The notes: generated from the sequence alone by a model not told the origin. A stretch of DNA of 64,000 nt from Singulisphaera sp045290345 (GCF_045290345.1 NZ_CP155447.1:4774001-4838000); one strand, 5' to 3'. Counted from the first letter of the stretch, positions 8,142 through 18,922 are shown. Numbers and translations: made by a program.

Positions 8142-11100
8142 TTGATCTCGCGCTTTTTCATCGATCGACCGATCTTCGCCTCGGTCCTCTCGATCATGAT
8201 CACGCTGGCGGGTGCGATCGCTCTCTTCGCGATGCCGATTGCGCTCTATCCCCCCATCTCCCCTCCCGTCGTGCAGGTGGACTGCCGCTTCCCGGGCGCT
8301 AGCGCTCAGGTCGTCGCCGAATCCGTCGCCACGCCGATCGAGGAGCAGGTTAACGGCGTCGAAGACATGATGTACATGTCGTCACAATGCACCAACGACG
8401 GCTCGTACAACCTCACGGTGACCTTCAAGCACGGCGTGGACCTGAATGTGGCCCAGGTCCTCGTGCAAAATCGTGTCAGCCTGGCCATCCCTCGCCTACC
8501 GGATGTCCTCAAGCAGACCGGCGTGACCACACGCAAGAAGTCGCCCGACATCTTGATGGCGATCGCGATCAATTCTCCTGACTCGAGCCGCGATCAGCTC
8601 TATCTGAGCAACTACGCGCTCATGCACATTAAAGACGAGCTGGCCCGAGTGAAAGGCGTCAGCGACGTCAACATGATGGGTCAGCGCGACTACAGCATGC
8701 GGATCTGGGTCGATCCCGAGCAACTCGCCGCGCGAAGTATGACGGCCGGCGACGTGGTCGCGGCCTTGCGATCACAAAATATGCAGGTGGCCACCGGACA
8801 GATCGGACAACCCCCGGTGGCGTCCGGCCAAAGAACCCAACTCACGCTGAGCACCATGGGTCGGCTGGTCGAGGTCGAGCAATTCGAGAATGTCATCGTC
8901 CGGGCCACGCCCGAGGGCCGAGTCGTCCGGATCAAGGATGTCGCCCGCGTCGAGCTCGGCTCCAAGAACGAGGACGTGAGCGGTCGGGTCAACGGCAACC
9001 CCACCGTGAGCTTGGCGGTCTTTCAGCTCCCCGACGCGAATGCCCTCGACGTTGCCGACGTCGTGAAAGCGAAAATTGCGGAACTGTCCGCCGATTTTCC
9101 TCCGGGCGTTAAGTACGAAATCCGTTACGACACCACGCCGTTCATTCGAGAGTCAATCGAAGAAGTTTTCAAGACCTTGCGTGAAGCCATCGTGCTGGTC
9201 GCGGTGGTCGTCCTCCTGTTCCTCCAGAGTTGGCGATCGTCAATCATCCCACTGATCGCCGTGCCGGTGGCGATCGTCGGTACCTTCGCCGTGCTGATCG
9301 CGATGGATTTCACTCTCAATAACCTGACCCTCTTCGGGCTGGTCCTGGCCATCGGCATCGTGGTCGACGACGCCATCGTGGTGGTCGAGGCGGTCGAGCA
9401 CCACATCGAGCGCGGGCTAAATCCACGAGCGGCAACGATCAAGGCGATGGAGGAGGTCTCCGGACCGGTTATCGCCATCGGCCTGGTCCTCTCGGCCGTC
9501 TTCGTCCCCTGCGCCTTCATCAGCGGCATCGTCGGTCAGTTCTTCCGCCAGTTCGCACTCACCATCGCGACCTCGACCCTGATCTCAACGTTCAATTCGT
9601 TGACCCTCAGTCCGGCTCTGGCCGCGCTCCTGCTCCGACCGAAGGGGCAGGGAGGCAACGAGGCGTTGCCTCGACCGGCTTATGCGCTCTTGGGAGGGTG
9701 GCTGGGCTGGGAGTATCTCGCCCCGATGATCGCCCCTCGGCTCATTCATCAGCACACAGCCGCGGCATGGACCGTGTTCCTACTGGCCACCGCAGCCGGG
9801 CTGACCGTGGGCTGGCTCGTCTCCAAGCTCCTGAATCGGCTGTTCGGAGCCTTTTTCGATGTCTTCAACTGGGTCTTTCAACGTGGCACGGGAGCTTATA
9901 CGCGCACTGTGGGTTGGATGCTCAGGCTCTCCTTTCTCGTACTGATCGGCTACGGTGGGCTGCTCTATCTCACCTACTGGGGCCTGAAACACACACCTGC
10001 GGGATTCATTCCGTCGCAGGACATGGGCTATCTGCTCGTCAATGTCCAACTTCCCGACTCGGCTGCATCGGAGCGAAGTGCCGCGGTCATGGGCCGGCTC
10101 GAAAAGATCGCGCACGAGATCCCTGGGGTCAAGCACACGCAATCGACGAGCGGGATGTCGCTCTTACTCAGTGCCAACGGATCGAATTTCGGTTCGATGT
10201 TCGTGATCCTCGACGAGTTTTCCAAGCGCCGGACACCAGATCTCTCCAGCGACTTCATCGCCAAGAAGCTCCGCGAGCGGTACGAGAACGACGTCCCCGA
10301 GGCAATTATGACGGTTCTCGGACCGCCTCCGGTCCGCGGAGTCGGCCGAGCGGGCGGTTTCAAGCTCATGGTCGAGGATCGAGGCGACCTTGGGTCACGC
10401 ACCTTGCAGGGGCAGACCGAGAACCTGGTCGACCAGGCGAAAAACCTCAAGGTCGAAGTCGCGACCGATTCCCCCTTCGACGGGCTCCAAAAGTGGCTCG
10501 GGGGCTCCAAGGAACCGCCCAAGGAAGGGGCTCAGAAACCGGCCCTCGTCGGGTTGACGTCAGTCTTTCGCGCCAACGTCCCGCAACTCTATGCGGAGGT
10601 CAACCGCAAGGAGTGCATGGCGAAAGAAGTCCAGTTGAAAGACCTGTTCGACACATTGCGGATCTATCTCGGTTCGCTCTATGTCAATGACTTCAACCGC
10701 TTCGGCCGTACCTGGCAGGTCATCGTTCAGGCCGACTCCAAGTTCCGAAATTCGATTGACGACGCCAAGCGGCTCAAGGTCCGCAACGCCAAGGGGACCA
10801 TGGTGCCGGTCGCGGCGCTCGCGGATATCCGCGAGGATACCGGCCCGCTCGTGCTCACTCGATACAACATGTACCCCGCCGCGCCCGTGAATGGAAGCTC
10901 GGCACCGGGAGTGAGCTCAGGTACCGGTATCGAGCTCATGGAGCGCCTGGCCAAAGCCGAGTTACTGCCGTCGATGGCCACCGAATGGACCGAACTGGCC
11001 TACCTGGAGATTCAGGCAGGCAATACGGCCATGATCGTCTTTGGATTCGCCGTGGTGATGGTCTTCCTGGTCCTCGCCGCACAATACGAGAGCTGGTCGC

Positions 11101-11855
11101 TGCCGCTGGCCGTCATCCTCGTCGTTCCGATGTGCCTGCTCGGTTCGATCATCGGCGTCCGTTATTCCGGCTCGGACATCAACATCTTCACGCAGATCGG
11201 ATTCGTGGTTCTGGTCGGCCTGGCGAGCAAGAACGCGATCCTGATCGTCGAGTTCTCGAAGTCGTTACGTGACCAAGGGGAATCGCCTCGCGAAGCCACC
11301 TTGCAAGCCTGCCGGTTGCGGCTACGGCCGATCGTGATGACCTCTCTCGCGTTCATTCTGGGGGTCGTTCCGTTGATCACCTCGCACGGGGCGGGCGCCG
11401 AGATGAGGCGGATCCTCGGGACAACCGTCTTCAGCGGGATGATCGGGGTGACTATCTTTGGGATTTTCCTGACCCCAGTCTTCTTCTACGTGATTGACCG
11501 ACTGAGCGGGTCGCGGCTGCTTCACCTGAAGTGGATCGAGCGGGTCAGCGAAGCTTTGCTCGGGATCCTGTCCTTGCGGTTCCTCAGAAGGCTCGGCCGA
11601 CGCTCCCGTCGCCTCTCCATCGCCTCGCCAAGCTCGAATGGCCACGACACCAATGGCCATATCCCGATTTTATCCAAGGCCGAATCCAGGGAACTGGCTT
11701 CGATCGCGTCGACACCGAGGAATGGGGCGGAGCACCACTCGGAGCAGGCATTGGTGGACTCCAAGGGGAACGGTTCCGCCCCCGGACCAACCATCACGCA
11801 GACCAACGGAATGGCCCCCCACGTACACGAGACTCCGCCTCCCTCGAACGGCTAG
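8142..11855 (+). CDS. RND family multidrug efflux pump (AcrB/HAE1-like), first copy
   Basis: Proton-driven inner-membrane exporter, expected to work as a trimer with the adjacent adaptor. Seen: N-terminal RFFIDRPIFASVLSIMITLA, the porter-domain motif SSQCTNDGSYNLTVTF, proton-relay aspartates in TM4 (LAIGIVVDDAIVVVEAVEHH), and TM10-12 with LAAQYESWSLP and VGLASKNAILIVEF. At 1237 residues it exceeds AcrB (about 1050). The extra length is an insert between TM6 and TM7 that contains an additional hydrophobic stretch (about residues 545-565, TVFLLATAAGLTVGWLVS), and a ~110-residue polar Ser/Asn/Pro-rich cytoplasmic tail. The start is TTG at 8142 (MISRFF) with AGGGAG just upstream. A close paralogue follows 55 bp downstream, suggesting tandem duplication. 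Confidence 0.93.
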   Translation: MISRFFIDRPIFASVLSIMITLAGAIALFAMPIALYPPISPPVVQVDCRFPGASAQVVAESVATPIEEQVNGVEDMMYMSSQCTNDGSYNLTVTFKHGVDLNVAQVLVQNRVSLAIPRLPDVLKQTGVTTRKKSPDILMAIAINSPDSSRDQLYLSNYALMHIKDELARVKGVSDVNMMGQRDYSMRIWVDPEQLAARSMTAGDVVAALRSQNMQVATGQIGQPPVASGQRTQLTLSTMGRLVEVEQFENVIVRATPEGRVVRIKDVARVELGSKNEDVSGRVNGNPTVSLAVFQLPDANALDVADVVKAKIAELSADFPPGVKYEIRYDTTPFIRESIEEVFKTLREAIVLVAVVVLLFLQSWRSSIIPLIAVPVAIVGTFAVLIAMDFTLNNLTLFGLVLAIGIVVDDAIVVVEAVEHHIERGLNPRAATIKAMEEVSGPVIAIGLVLSAVFVPCAFISGIVGQFFRQFALTIATSTLISTFNSLTLSPALAALLLRPKGQGGNEALPRPAYALLGGWLGWEYLAPMIAPRLIHQHTAAAWTVFLLATAAGLTVGWLVSKLLNRLFGAFFDVFNWVFQRGTGAYTRTVGWMLRLSFLVLIGYGGLLYLTYWGLKHTPAGFIPSQDMGYLLVNVQLPDSAASERSAAVMGRLEKIAHEIPGVKHTQSTSGMSLLLSANGSNFGSMFVILDEFSKRRTPDLSSDFIAKKLRERYENDVPEAIMTVLGPPPVRGVGRAGGFKLMVEDRGDLGSRTLQGQTENLVDQAKNLKVEVATDSPFDGLQKWLGGSKEPPKEGAQKPALVGLTSVFRANVPQLYAEVNRKECMAKEVQLKDLFDTLRIYLGSLYVNDFNRFGRTWQVIVQADSKFRNSIDDAKRLKVRNAKGTMVPVAALADIREDTGPLVLTRYNMYPAAPVNGSSAPGVSSGTGIELMERLAKAELLPSMATEWTELAYLEIQAGNTAMIVFGFAVVMVFLVLAAQYESWSLPLAVILVVPMCLLGSIIGVRYSGSDINIFTQIGFVVLVGLASKNAILIVEFSKSLRDQGESPREATLQACRLRLRPIVMTSLAFILGVVPLITSHGAGAEMRRILGTTVFSGMIGVTIFGIFLTPVFFYVIDRLSGSRLLHLKWIERVSEALLGILSLRFLRRLGRRSRRLSIASPSSNGHDTNGHIPILSKAESRELASIASTPRNGAEHHSEQALVDSKGNGSAPGPTITQTNGMAPHVHETPPPSNG

Positions 11856-11910
11856 GGCCAACCTTGCCTCCTGCCCCGAGGGGCCATTGACGCAGAGGTA
11901 ATATCTCCCT

Positions 11911-14900
11911 ATGTTCTCACGATTCTTTATCGATCGGCCCATTTTCGCCACGGTCCTCTCGATCGTGATCACGCTGGCCGGCGGAATCGCCGTGTTCACG
12001 CTCCCGATCGCGCAGTACCCGGACATTGCGCCGCCAACGGTGGAAGTGTCGGCCTACTACCCCGGCGCGAACGCGCAGGTCGTGGCCGACACCGTGGCCG
12101 CACCGATCGAACAGCAGATCAACGGCGTGGAGAACATGCTGTACATGTCGTCACAATGCACGAACGACGGCATGTACAAACTCACGATCACCTTCCGGAT
12201 CGGCGTCGACCTGAACATGGCGCAGGTGCTGGTGCAAAACCGGGAGTCGCTGGCCGAACCGATCCTTCCCGACCTGGTCAAACGACGCGGTGTGACGGTC
12301 AAGAAGAAGTCTCCCAGTATTCTCATGATCGTCAACCTGTTCTCCTCGGACGGAACTCGTGAGAACCTCTACCTGAGCAACTACGCCACGATTCAGCTCC
12401 GTGACGAGTTGGCTCGCCTTGAAGGCGTCGGCGATATCACCTACCTCGGTCAGCGCGACTACAGTATGCGGGTCTGGCTGGATCCAGGCAAAATGTCGTT
12501 TCGCAACCTGACTTCGAGCGATGTCACCCGCGCGATCGAGCAGCAAAACTCTCAGGTCGCCGCCGGCCAGATCGGCCAGCCCCCGGTCCCTACCGGGCAA
12601 GTGTTTCAATACACGATGAGTACCCTCGGGCGATTGACCGACGCCGACCAGTTCGCCGACATGATTCTCAAAACCGATGCCGAGGGGCGAATCGTTCGGC
12701 TCAAGGACGTCGCCAGGATCGAGCTCGGCGCCCAGGGTTATGACCAGAGTTGTACCCTCGACGGCAAGCCGTCGGTGGCCCTCTCGATCTACCAGCGGCC
12801 CGGTTCCAACGCGCTGGAAACCGCCCGACTCGTCCGGCTCAAAATGGAAGAGCTCAAGGGCCGTTTCCCGACCGGGCTCGACTATGCGATTGTCTATGAC
12901 ACGACACCGTTCATTACCGAATCGGTCAATGAGGTCTTCAAGACCTTACGCGATGCGGTGATCCTGGTGGCCGTGGTTGTTCTCTTGTTTCTTCAGAACT
13001 GGCGGTCGGCCGTAATTCCGCTAATCGCCGTTCCCGTGGCAATCGTCGGCACTTTCGCCATCATGGCGGCACTCGGGTTCAGCCTGAACAACCTCACACT
13101 GTTCGGGCTCGTCCTGGCCATCGGCATCGTGGTCGACGATGCCATCGTCGTCGTCGAGGCGGTTGAACACCATATCGAGTCCGGCCTCTCGCCCCGTGAT
13201 GCGACCGCCAAGGCGATGGAGGAGGTCTCCGGGCCGGTCATCGCCATCGGTCTGGTGCTCACGGCCGTCTTCGTCCCCTGCGCCTTTATCGGTGGAATCG
13301 TCGGCCAGTTCTTCCGTCAGTTCGCCTTGACCATCGCGACCTCGACCTTGATCTCGACGTTCAACTCGTTGACGCTCAGCCCGGCCCTGGCGGCCCTGCT
13401 CTTGCGATCACGGGAACAGGGCGGCAGCGAAGCCCTGCCCCGCCCGGCCTACGGCCTGTTGGGCGGCTGGCTTGGCTCGAAGTTCCTCACGGCCCCAATC
13501 GCCACCTACCTGAAGGCTCATCCGACCTTGTTCCCCGGTCTCGATATCTCTTGGGTCGCTCTCGTCGGCGCCGTTACAGCCGGAGCGCTCGGCGGCCTGA
13601 TCGTGAGTGGGATCTTGAACTGGATTCTGAGCGGGATCTTTCGAAGCTTCAACGCAGGGTTTCGCGCGGCCACAGGCGCGTACACTCGGATCGTGGGAGT
13701 CATGCTCCGTGGATCCATCATCGTGCTCATTGGTTACGGCGGACTGCTCTATCTGACCTACTACGGTTTCTCGAAGACTCCAACCGGCTTCATCCCGACT
13801 CAAGACAAGGGATATCTCCTGGTCAACGTCCAGATGCCCGACTCCACCTCGCTGGAACAAACCCAGCGCGTGATGCAGCAGATCGAGGTGGCCTCCGCCA
13901 AGGTCAAGGGCGTTAACCATACCGTCGCGATCGCCGGGCAGTCGATCTTACTCAACGCCAACGCGCCCAACTTTGGCGCCATGTACGTCATGTTGGACGA
14001 CTTCTCGCACCGCGAGTCCCACGACCTCTCGGGGATGCAATCGCCGCCAAGCTTCAAACGGTGCTCCAGGACGAGATCCAGGACGGACTCATCAATATCT
14101 TCGGAGCCCCCCCGATTGAGGGCCTTGGCACGGCGGGCGGATTCAAACTCGTGATTGAAGACCGCGGCGATACCGGTCTCGACTCGCTCCAATCCGCGGC
14201 CGATCGAATCGTGGGCGAGGGGAACAACACCCCGGGACTCGAGGGCCTGTTCACCAGTTTCCGGGCGAATACGCCTTGGCTCTTTCTTGATATCGACCGT
14301 AACAAGGTTGAGACCATGGGCGTTGCGACGAGCGAGGTGTTCAACACACTCCAGGTTTATCTGGGTTCGCTCTATGTCAATGACTTCAACAAGTTTGGCC
14401 GCACCTGGCAGGTCAACGTCCAGGGAGACTCGAACTACCGAAAGCAGATTTCCGACCTCAAACAACTCAAAATCCGCAACAAGAGCGGTGGCATGGCTCC
14501 GCTCGGAGCCATGGCGGAAATCCGCGACATGAACGGGCCTGTCCTGGTCATGCGATACAACATGTATCCGGCCGCCGCAATCAACGGCAATCCCGCTCCG
14601 GGAGTGAGTTCCGGCCAGGCGATCGGCCTGATGGAAAAGGTCGCCAAAGACGGGATCCCGCAATCGATGCGATCGGAATGGACCGAACTCGCCCTCCTGC
14701 AACTCGAGACCGGGTCCACGGCGATGATGGTGTTCGTTCTCGCCGTCGTGCTCGTGTTCCTGGTCCTCGCCGCGCAGTACGAGAGTTGGTCGCTCCCGTT
14801 CTCCGTCATTCTGGTCGTGCCGATGTGTTTGCTCTGCTCGGTCGCCGGTGTGCTCTTCACAAAGATGGACATCAACATCTTCACACAGGTTGGCTTCGTC

Positions 14901-15287
14901 GTACTGGTCGGCCTGGCCTGCAAGAATGCCATCTTGATCGTCGAATTCGCCAAATCGAGACGCGACGCGGGAGTGCCCCGGCGCGAGGCGACCCTCGAGG
15001 CCTGCGCCTTGAGGCTCCGGCCGATCATGATGACGTCATTCGCCTTCATTCTCGGCGTCGTGCCCCTGGTCCTCTCCGAAGGGGCGGGAGCCGAGATGCG
15101 CCGGACGCTGGGCACGGCGGTGTTCAGCGGCATGCTCGGCGTCACCCTCTTCGGGATCTTCCTCACTCCCGTCTTCTACTTCGTGATCCAGTGGTTCAAC
15201 GACCGATTCTCCAAGCCAGCGAACCTGCTCGATTCCGAAGAGGACGGGATCGAAGATACCGATGTCGTTGAGGCACACGCTCACTGA
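11911..15287 (+). pseudogene. RND family multidrug efflux pump, second tandem copy, with a one-base frameshift
   Basis: Paralogue of the preceding pump, about 1125 residues if restored. The first part (11911 to about 14034) has the N-terminal MFSRFFIDRPIFATVLSIVI, the TM4 proton-relay motif GIVVDDAIVVVEAVEHH and the same TM6-TM7 insert. At the G run 14031-14034 the frame shifts: upstream reads DDFSHRESHDLSG, and the downstream frame resumes with DAIAAKLQTVLQDEIQDG and continues to the normal C-terminus (IQWFNDRFSKPANLL). Adding one G restores a collinear alignment with the first pump, whose text at that point is DLSSDFIAKKLRERYEN. It is therefore either a recent pseudogene or an intact gene with a homopolymer sequencing error. 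Otherwise every RND motif is preserved, which favours a very recent event or an error. It lacks the long polar tail of copy one. Confidence 0.85.
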
Positions 15288-15381
15288 GGCCAGGGCTTCG
15301 GTAGCGTGCGGGGAGTGGCGCCGGCTCCCTTGCCACTCGGATTGTCGCGAATTCGCGGGGCGGCTACAAACCCCAGTGGGC

Positions 15382-15867
15382 TCACGCCTCCCCGCTCTCC
15401 TTCATCCGGTCTCCAAGCGTGGTCGCGGCTACCCGAGGAGTGGCTTGCTGGATCTGTGGGTCGGTTCCACAACGGCAGATGTTACCGGTTCTGGATTCCT
15501 CGGAACCCAGTTGGAGAGAAAGTGCATCCTTCGACGGCGGGCTGGCGACGGCCAGGACCTGTCTCAACTGGCAGGCACCACACCTCGGCCCGTCATCAGC
15601 GATCCAGGCCTCTTGCTGAGAGGAACCGCGATCGTCCGAAACGCCTTCGACCGTGACAACTTCCTTGCCGACAGCACGAGAGACAGGGGTGATGCATGAA
15701 CGGATCGCCTCGCCGTCGAGATGGACGGTGCAAACGCCGCAAAGTGCCATACCACAGCCAAATCTGGTCCCAGTCAGCCCGAGTGTCTCACGGAGCACGC
15801 ACAGTAACGGCGTATCCGGACTGACATCGACCCGGTAGAGCTTACCATTCACTTTCAGCTCAAGCAT
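15382..15867 (-). CDS. [2Fe-2S] small subunit of a xanthine dehydrogenase/isoquinoline 1-oxidoreductase-type enzyme
   Basis: Electron-transfer subunit of a molybdenum hydroxylase. In 161 residues it has the plant-type [2Fe-2S] cluster (GCGMALCGVC...RSC, about residues 38-60) and the second-cluster domain with CGACQ (about residues 96-100) and NICRCG (about 130-135). The protein is similar in length to IorA. Around the first pair of the second cluster the usual QCGYCQxGQ reads RCGACQLRQ, and the following helix is atypical, so cofactor binding may be affected. The large molybdopterin subunit, normally encoded next door, is absent: the neighbours are an RND pump and an unknown gene. It may be an orphan electron-transfer protein or a relic of a dismantled operon. 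Confidence 0.75.
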   Translation of the reverse strand: MLELKVNGKLYRVDVSPDTPLLCVLRETLGLTGTRFGCGMALCGVCTVHLDGEAIRSCITPVSRAVGKEVVTVEGVSDDRGSSQQEAWIADDGPRCGACQLRQVLAVASPPSKDALSLQLGSEESRTGNICRCGTDPQIQQATPRVAATTLGDRMKESGEA

Positions 15868-16303
15868 CGTCTCGGCCTACGTCTCGTGTCGTGCGACGGC
15901 CCCTGTGACATTCACTCTGCTCAAGAGAAATGTTAATCGAGATCAAGGGGTCTCCGCCACAACATCTTCGTGAAGTGATGACGTCAGGCGCTCGAGTCTG
16001 CTCGCATTCTTACGACCAGCGGGCTCATCGCTTTGCGACGAACGACTCGTTTGTGAAGGTGAACTTGCCATTCCCACTGTCTGTCCAATAATCTGAGTTC
16101 AGGTGCGTGACGACGGCGTGGAGTGATTGCGATCGACTCATTACGGAGACCGATTGATCCAACAACTTTTAATCAAAACCATAAAACCATAATTGGCATA
16201 CAACAAACAATTAATTATCCATAAGCCATCCAGTGTTTAATTACCATCAGAGTCAAACAAAACTGCTCAAACAATAACAGTTCGTCTTCAAGCGAGCTTA
16301 CGC
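15868..16303. other. Intergenic region with an AT-rich segment
   Basis: About 436 bases with no credible coding frame. Positions 16150-16280 are strikingly AT-rich compared with the flanks, with runs such as CATAAAACCATAATTGGC and ACAAACAATTAATT, just upstream of the gene starting at 16304. This probably holds its promoter, but I cannot assign hexamers with confidence. Confidence 0.4.
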
Positions 16304-17059
16304 ATGCGGATCGACTTCGTTCCACTGCTACAGCAACAACGAGACCTGTACCGTGTTCCGCTCGGAGGAGACCGGTTTTCGGCCTACCTTCGTCTCATGC
16401 TCAATGACGCTCAGGACGATGCCCGACTCCCGCCGCTCGTCGCTTTGAATCCGATGGCGAAGGAGCATGTGGCCACGTTGATCGATGCGTTGCTCGGCCT
16501 CGAGGCCGAAGAAGTGGCCTCGCGAGCGGCTGATGAGGCGTCATCCCAACATGGGGATCTGGTCAAGAGCTTTGTGATGGGACTGGTCGTGGCTGACGAT
16601 GTCGGCGGCGGGTGGACCAATCGCTACGCCAGCGAGTTTTTCATGATCACGGGTCGAGGACGCTCCACCCCGCCCAAACTAGCTTGGTTAACCGGCGTCC
16701 TTTGGTCGAGCGAGCCGGCCTCGGTCCGGGTGATCTGGGAATCGGTGCAGACGACGGTGCACCGAACGGCCTTCATCCACCAGCACGGTAAAGCGCTCAC
16801 ACTTAGGGATTTCCTGATTCAGGAGGGAGATACCATGGCCCGAGCCGGGTGTATCACGCCGACGCTTGATGCCGAAGACCTCGACTACACTCGACAACTC
16901 CTGACCCCCTATCTCGATGCCACGAATGATCGCACGATCATGGAATGTCTTTACGGCGACGAAGCAGGCCGGACCTTGGGTTTCACACCCCGTGGCCTCA
17001 GCCATCGGGCGGGCCTGGCATTGGCGTTGCATAATGCGCGATCGAGGGGGACTCGCTGA
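16304..17059 (+). CDS. Protein of unknown function
   Basis: A 251-residue soluble protein with no signal peptide or membrane segment that I recognise. It opens MRIDFVPLLQQQRDLYRVPLGGDRFSAYL, has an acidic/aromatic centre (KSFVMGLVVADDVGGGWTNR, about residues 88-107), and carries many His and Arg residues in its second half. I cannot assign a family. The gene is preceded by an AT-rich region and followed convergently by mgtE on the other strand, so it appears to be a single transcription unit. The ATG at 16304 is the first start of the frame. The even composition and length of the frame support real coding. Confidence 0.6.
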   Translation: MRIDFVPLLQQQRDLYRVPLGGDRFSAYLRLMLNDAQDDARLPPLVALNPMAKEHVATLIDALLGLEAEEVASRAADEASSQHGDLVKSFVMGLVVADDVGGGWTNRYASEFFMITGRGRSTPPKLAWLTGVLWSSEPASVRVIWESVQTTVHRTAFIHQHGKALTLRDFLIQEGDTMARAGCITPTLDAEDLDYTRQLLTPYLDATNDRTIMECLYGDEAGRTLGFTPRGLSHRAGLALALHNARSRGTR

Positions 17060-17425
17060 TCCGACACGACTGGGTAAACGCCTCGATTCATCTCGAAGGA
17101 CGGCGGACGGGATCGGTTCTTTCCCGGCAACAGCAAGTTGCGGGTTAGCCCCACCCTCCGGCAATTTGATTCATGTGTTCCAGGCCAGACGACCGATACA
17201 ATAAACAGGCGAGGTTTCAACCCGCCCCAAGACAAAAGGCGAGCGGCTCGATGGACCATGGATGGGCCTTCGGGTCGTCCGTCATTTCGAACGGGCGAAC
17301 TCACTGCGTCCGACTTCTCACACGCCCACTTCAAGGCGACAGGGCCGATCTCACTTGAGATCTTCGACGTCCTGACGGAGGGCGGCCTGACCGGCTTACC
17401 TGGCAATTGGCTCGAACGCTGAGGC
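17060..17425. other. Intergenic region between convergent genes
   Basis: About 366 bases between the 3' ends of the unknown gene and mgtE. I see no accepted coding frame, no strong terminator hairpin and no repeat shared with other parts of the window. Confidence 0.4.
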
Positions 17426-18922
17426 TTACAGAAGGGTTCCCTGGAGAACAAACACGGCGACGGTGAAGTAGATGATCAGGCCTGTGACGTCTACAAGCGT
17501 GGCCACGAAGGGCGCCGAGGATGTGGCTGGGTCAAATCCCAGACGCTTCAAAACAAACGGAAGCATCGATCCTGCCAGAGTGCCCCACATTACGATCGCG
17601 AGAAGTGTGACGCCGACAGTGAGGCCCACAAGGGCCCAATGCGGCCCATACATCCGGGAGAAAGCGCTCCACACGGCGATTCTCAAGAAGCCGATCGTCC
17701 CGAGAATCGCCCCGAGTAAGAGGCCGGACGCGAGCTCGCGACGCATCACAATCCACCAGTCGCGAAGCTTGACTTCTCCCAAGGCCAGAGCCCGAATGAT
17801 GAGGGTCGCAGCCTGGGAGCCCGAGTTACCTCCGCTCGAGATAATGAGCGGGACAAACAGTGCCAGGACAACCGCCTTCTCGATCTCCCCTTCGTAGAAG
17901 CCCATCGCGGTCGCGGTGAGCATTTCGCCCAAGAAAAGGACGATGAGCCAGGAGGCACGCTTCTTCACCAGGGCGAAGAAGGGCGTGGCGATGTAGGGTT
18001 CGTCAAGGGCCTCCAACCCACCAAACCGCTGAATCTCCTTCGTGGCCTCCTCCTCTGCCACGTCCAGGACGTCATCAATGGTTACAATCCCCACAAGGGC
18101 GCCGCGCGAGTCGACGGCGGGCAAGGCAGTGCGGTCATACTTGCGAAAGACTTCGACCGCATCCTTCTTGTCATCCGTCGCGCTGAGGGCAACGAACTGA
18201 TTGTCCATGATATCGCGGACGTTCGAGTGCAGCGGCGCGAGCAGTAGTTCCCGGATCCGGATGTCGTCAACGAGCTTGCCCTGGTCATCGACGACATAGA
18301 GGACGTTGAGCGTCTCGCTGTCCTTGCCATGCGTACGAACATGATCAAGCACCCGCCTGACCGTCCACTCTTTCCTGACCGCGACGTAGTCCGGCGTCAT
18401 CAAGCGGCCGATCGTTTCTTCGCCGTAGTTCAGCAGTCGCTCTGCAACTGCACGCTGCTCCGGGGTCAGTAATGCAAGCAATCGGCCGGCCAACTCCTGG
18501 GGCAACTCCGCGAGCAGAGCCGTCCGGTCGTCGGGGGCCATGTCGTTGACGATGGCCGCTGAGGCAGCTTCCGGGAGTGACTCCAGCAGCCGTTCTTGAG
18601 TCGTCAGATCGAGATATTCAAAGGTCGATGCAGCGAGCGGGGGCGTCAGGCCCCTGAAAATCGAGATATGCTCGCTCGGACTCAGGTCGTTGAGGAGTTC
18701 GGCGAGGTCAGCGGGGAGCCAACGGTTAAGCACCTCGGTCAGGGTTTCGAAATCCCCAACATCAATCAGCTCTCGGACTTCCGGCAAGGCCAGCTTTCCC
18801 AGCATTTCAGGAGACTCGTTCTTCCTAAAAGGGATTTGCCGTCGGATGGCTCTGGAATTGAGGGACGGACCTTCCGCCTTCAACCTCGCGGGAACCATTT
18901 CAACAAATTTTGCCGCTCGCAT
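17426..18922 (-). CDS. mgtE: Magnesium transporter MgtE
   Basis: Inner-membrane Mg2+ channel/transporter, expected to be a homodimer gated by cytoplasmic Mg2+. The 498 residues show the full MgtE plan: an N-terminal superhelical MgtE_N domain (about residues 45-165, with LPADLAELLNDLSPSEHISI), two CBS domains (about 170-300, including MTPDYVAVRKEWTVRR and LVGIVTIDDVLDVAEEEA), then five membrane helices with the family signature SSGGNSGSQAATLIIRALAL and a final helix pair with the conserved Asp in FVATLVDVTGLIIYF. The first ~35 residues are extra, and the ATG at residue 40 (MLGKLALPEVRELI) is a possible alternative start. The upstream region is AT-rich; I could not identify a Mg-responsive riboswitch there. 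Confidence 0.95.
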   Translation of the reverse strand: MRAAKFVEMVPARLKAEGPSLNSRAIRRQIPFRKNESPEMLGKLALPEVRELIDVGDFETLTEVLNRWLPADLAELLNDLSPSEHISIFRGLTPPLAASTFEYLDLTTQERLLESLPEAASAAIVNDMAPDDRTALLAELPQELAGRLLALLTPEQRAVAERLLNYGEETIGRLMTPDYVAVRKEWTVRRVLDHVRTHGKDSETLNVLYVVDDQGKLVDDIRIRELLLAPLHSNVRDIMDNQFVALSATDDKKDAVEVFRKYDRTALPAVDSRGALVGIVTIDDVLDVAEEEATKEIQRFGGLEALDEPYIATPFFALVKKRASWLIVLFLGEMLTATAMGFYEGEIEKAVVLALFVPLIISSGGNSGSQAATLIIRALALGEVKLRDWWIVMRRELASGLLLGAILGTIGFLRIAVWSAFSRMYGPHWALVGLTVGVTLLAIVMWGTLAGSMLPFVLKRLGFDPATSSAPFVATLVDVTGLIIYFTVAVFVLQGTLL

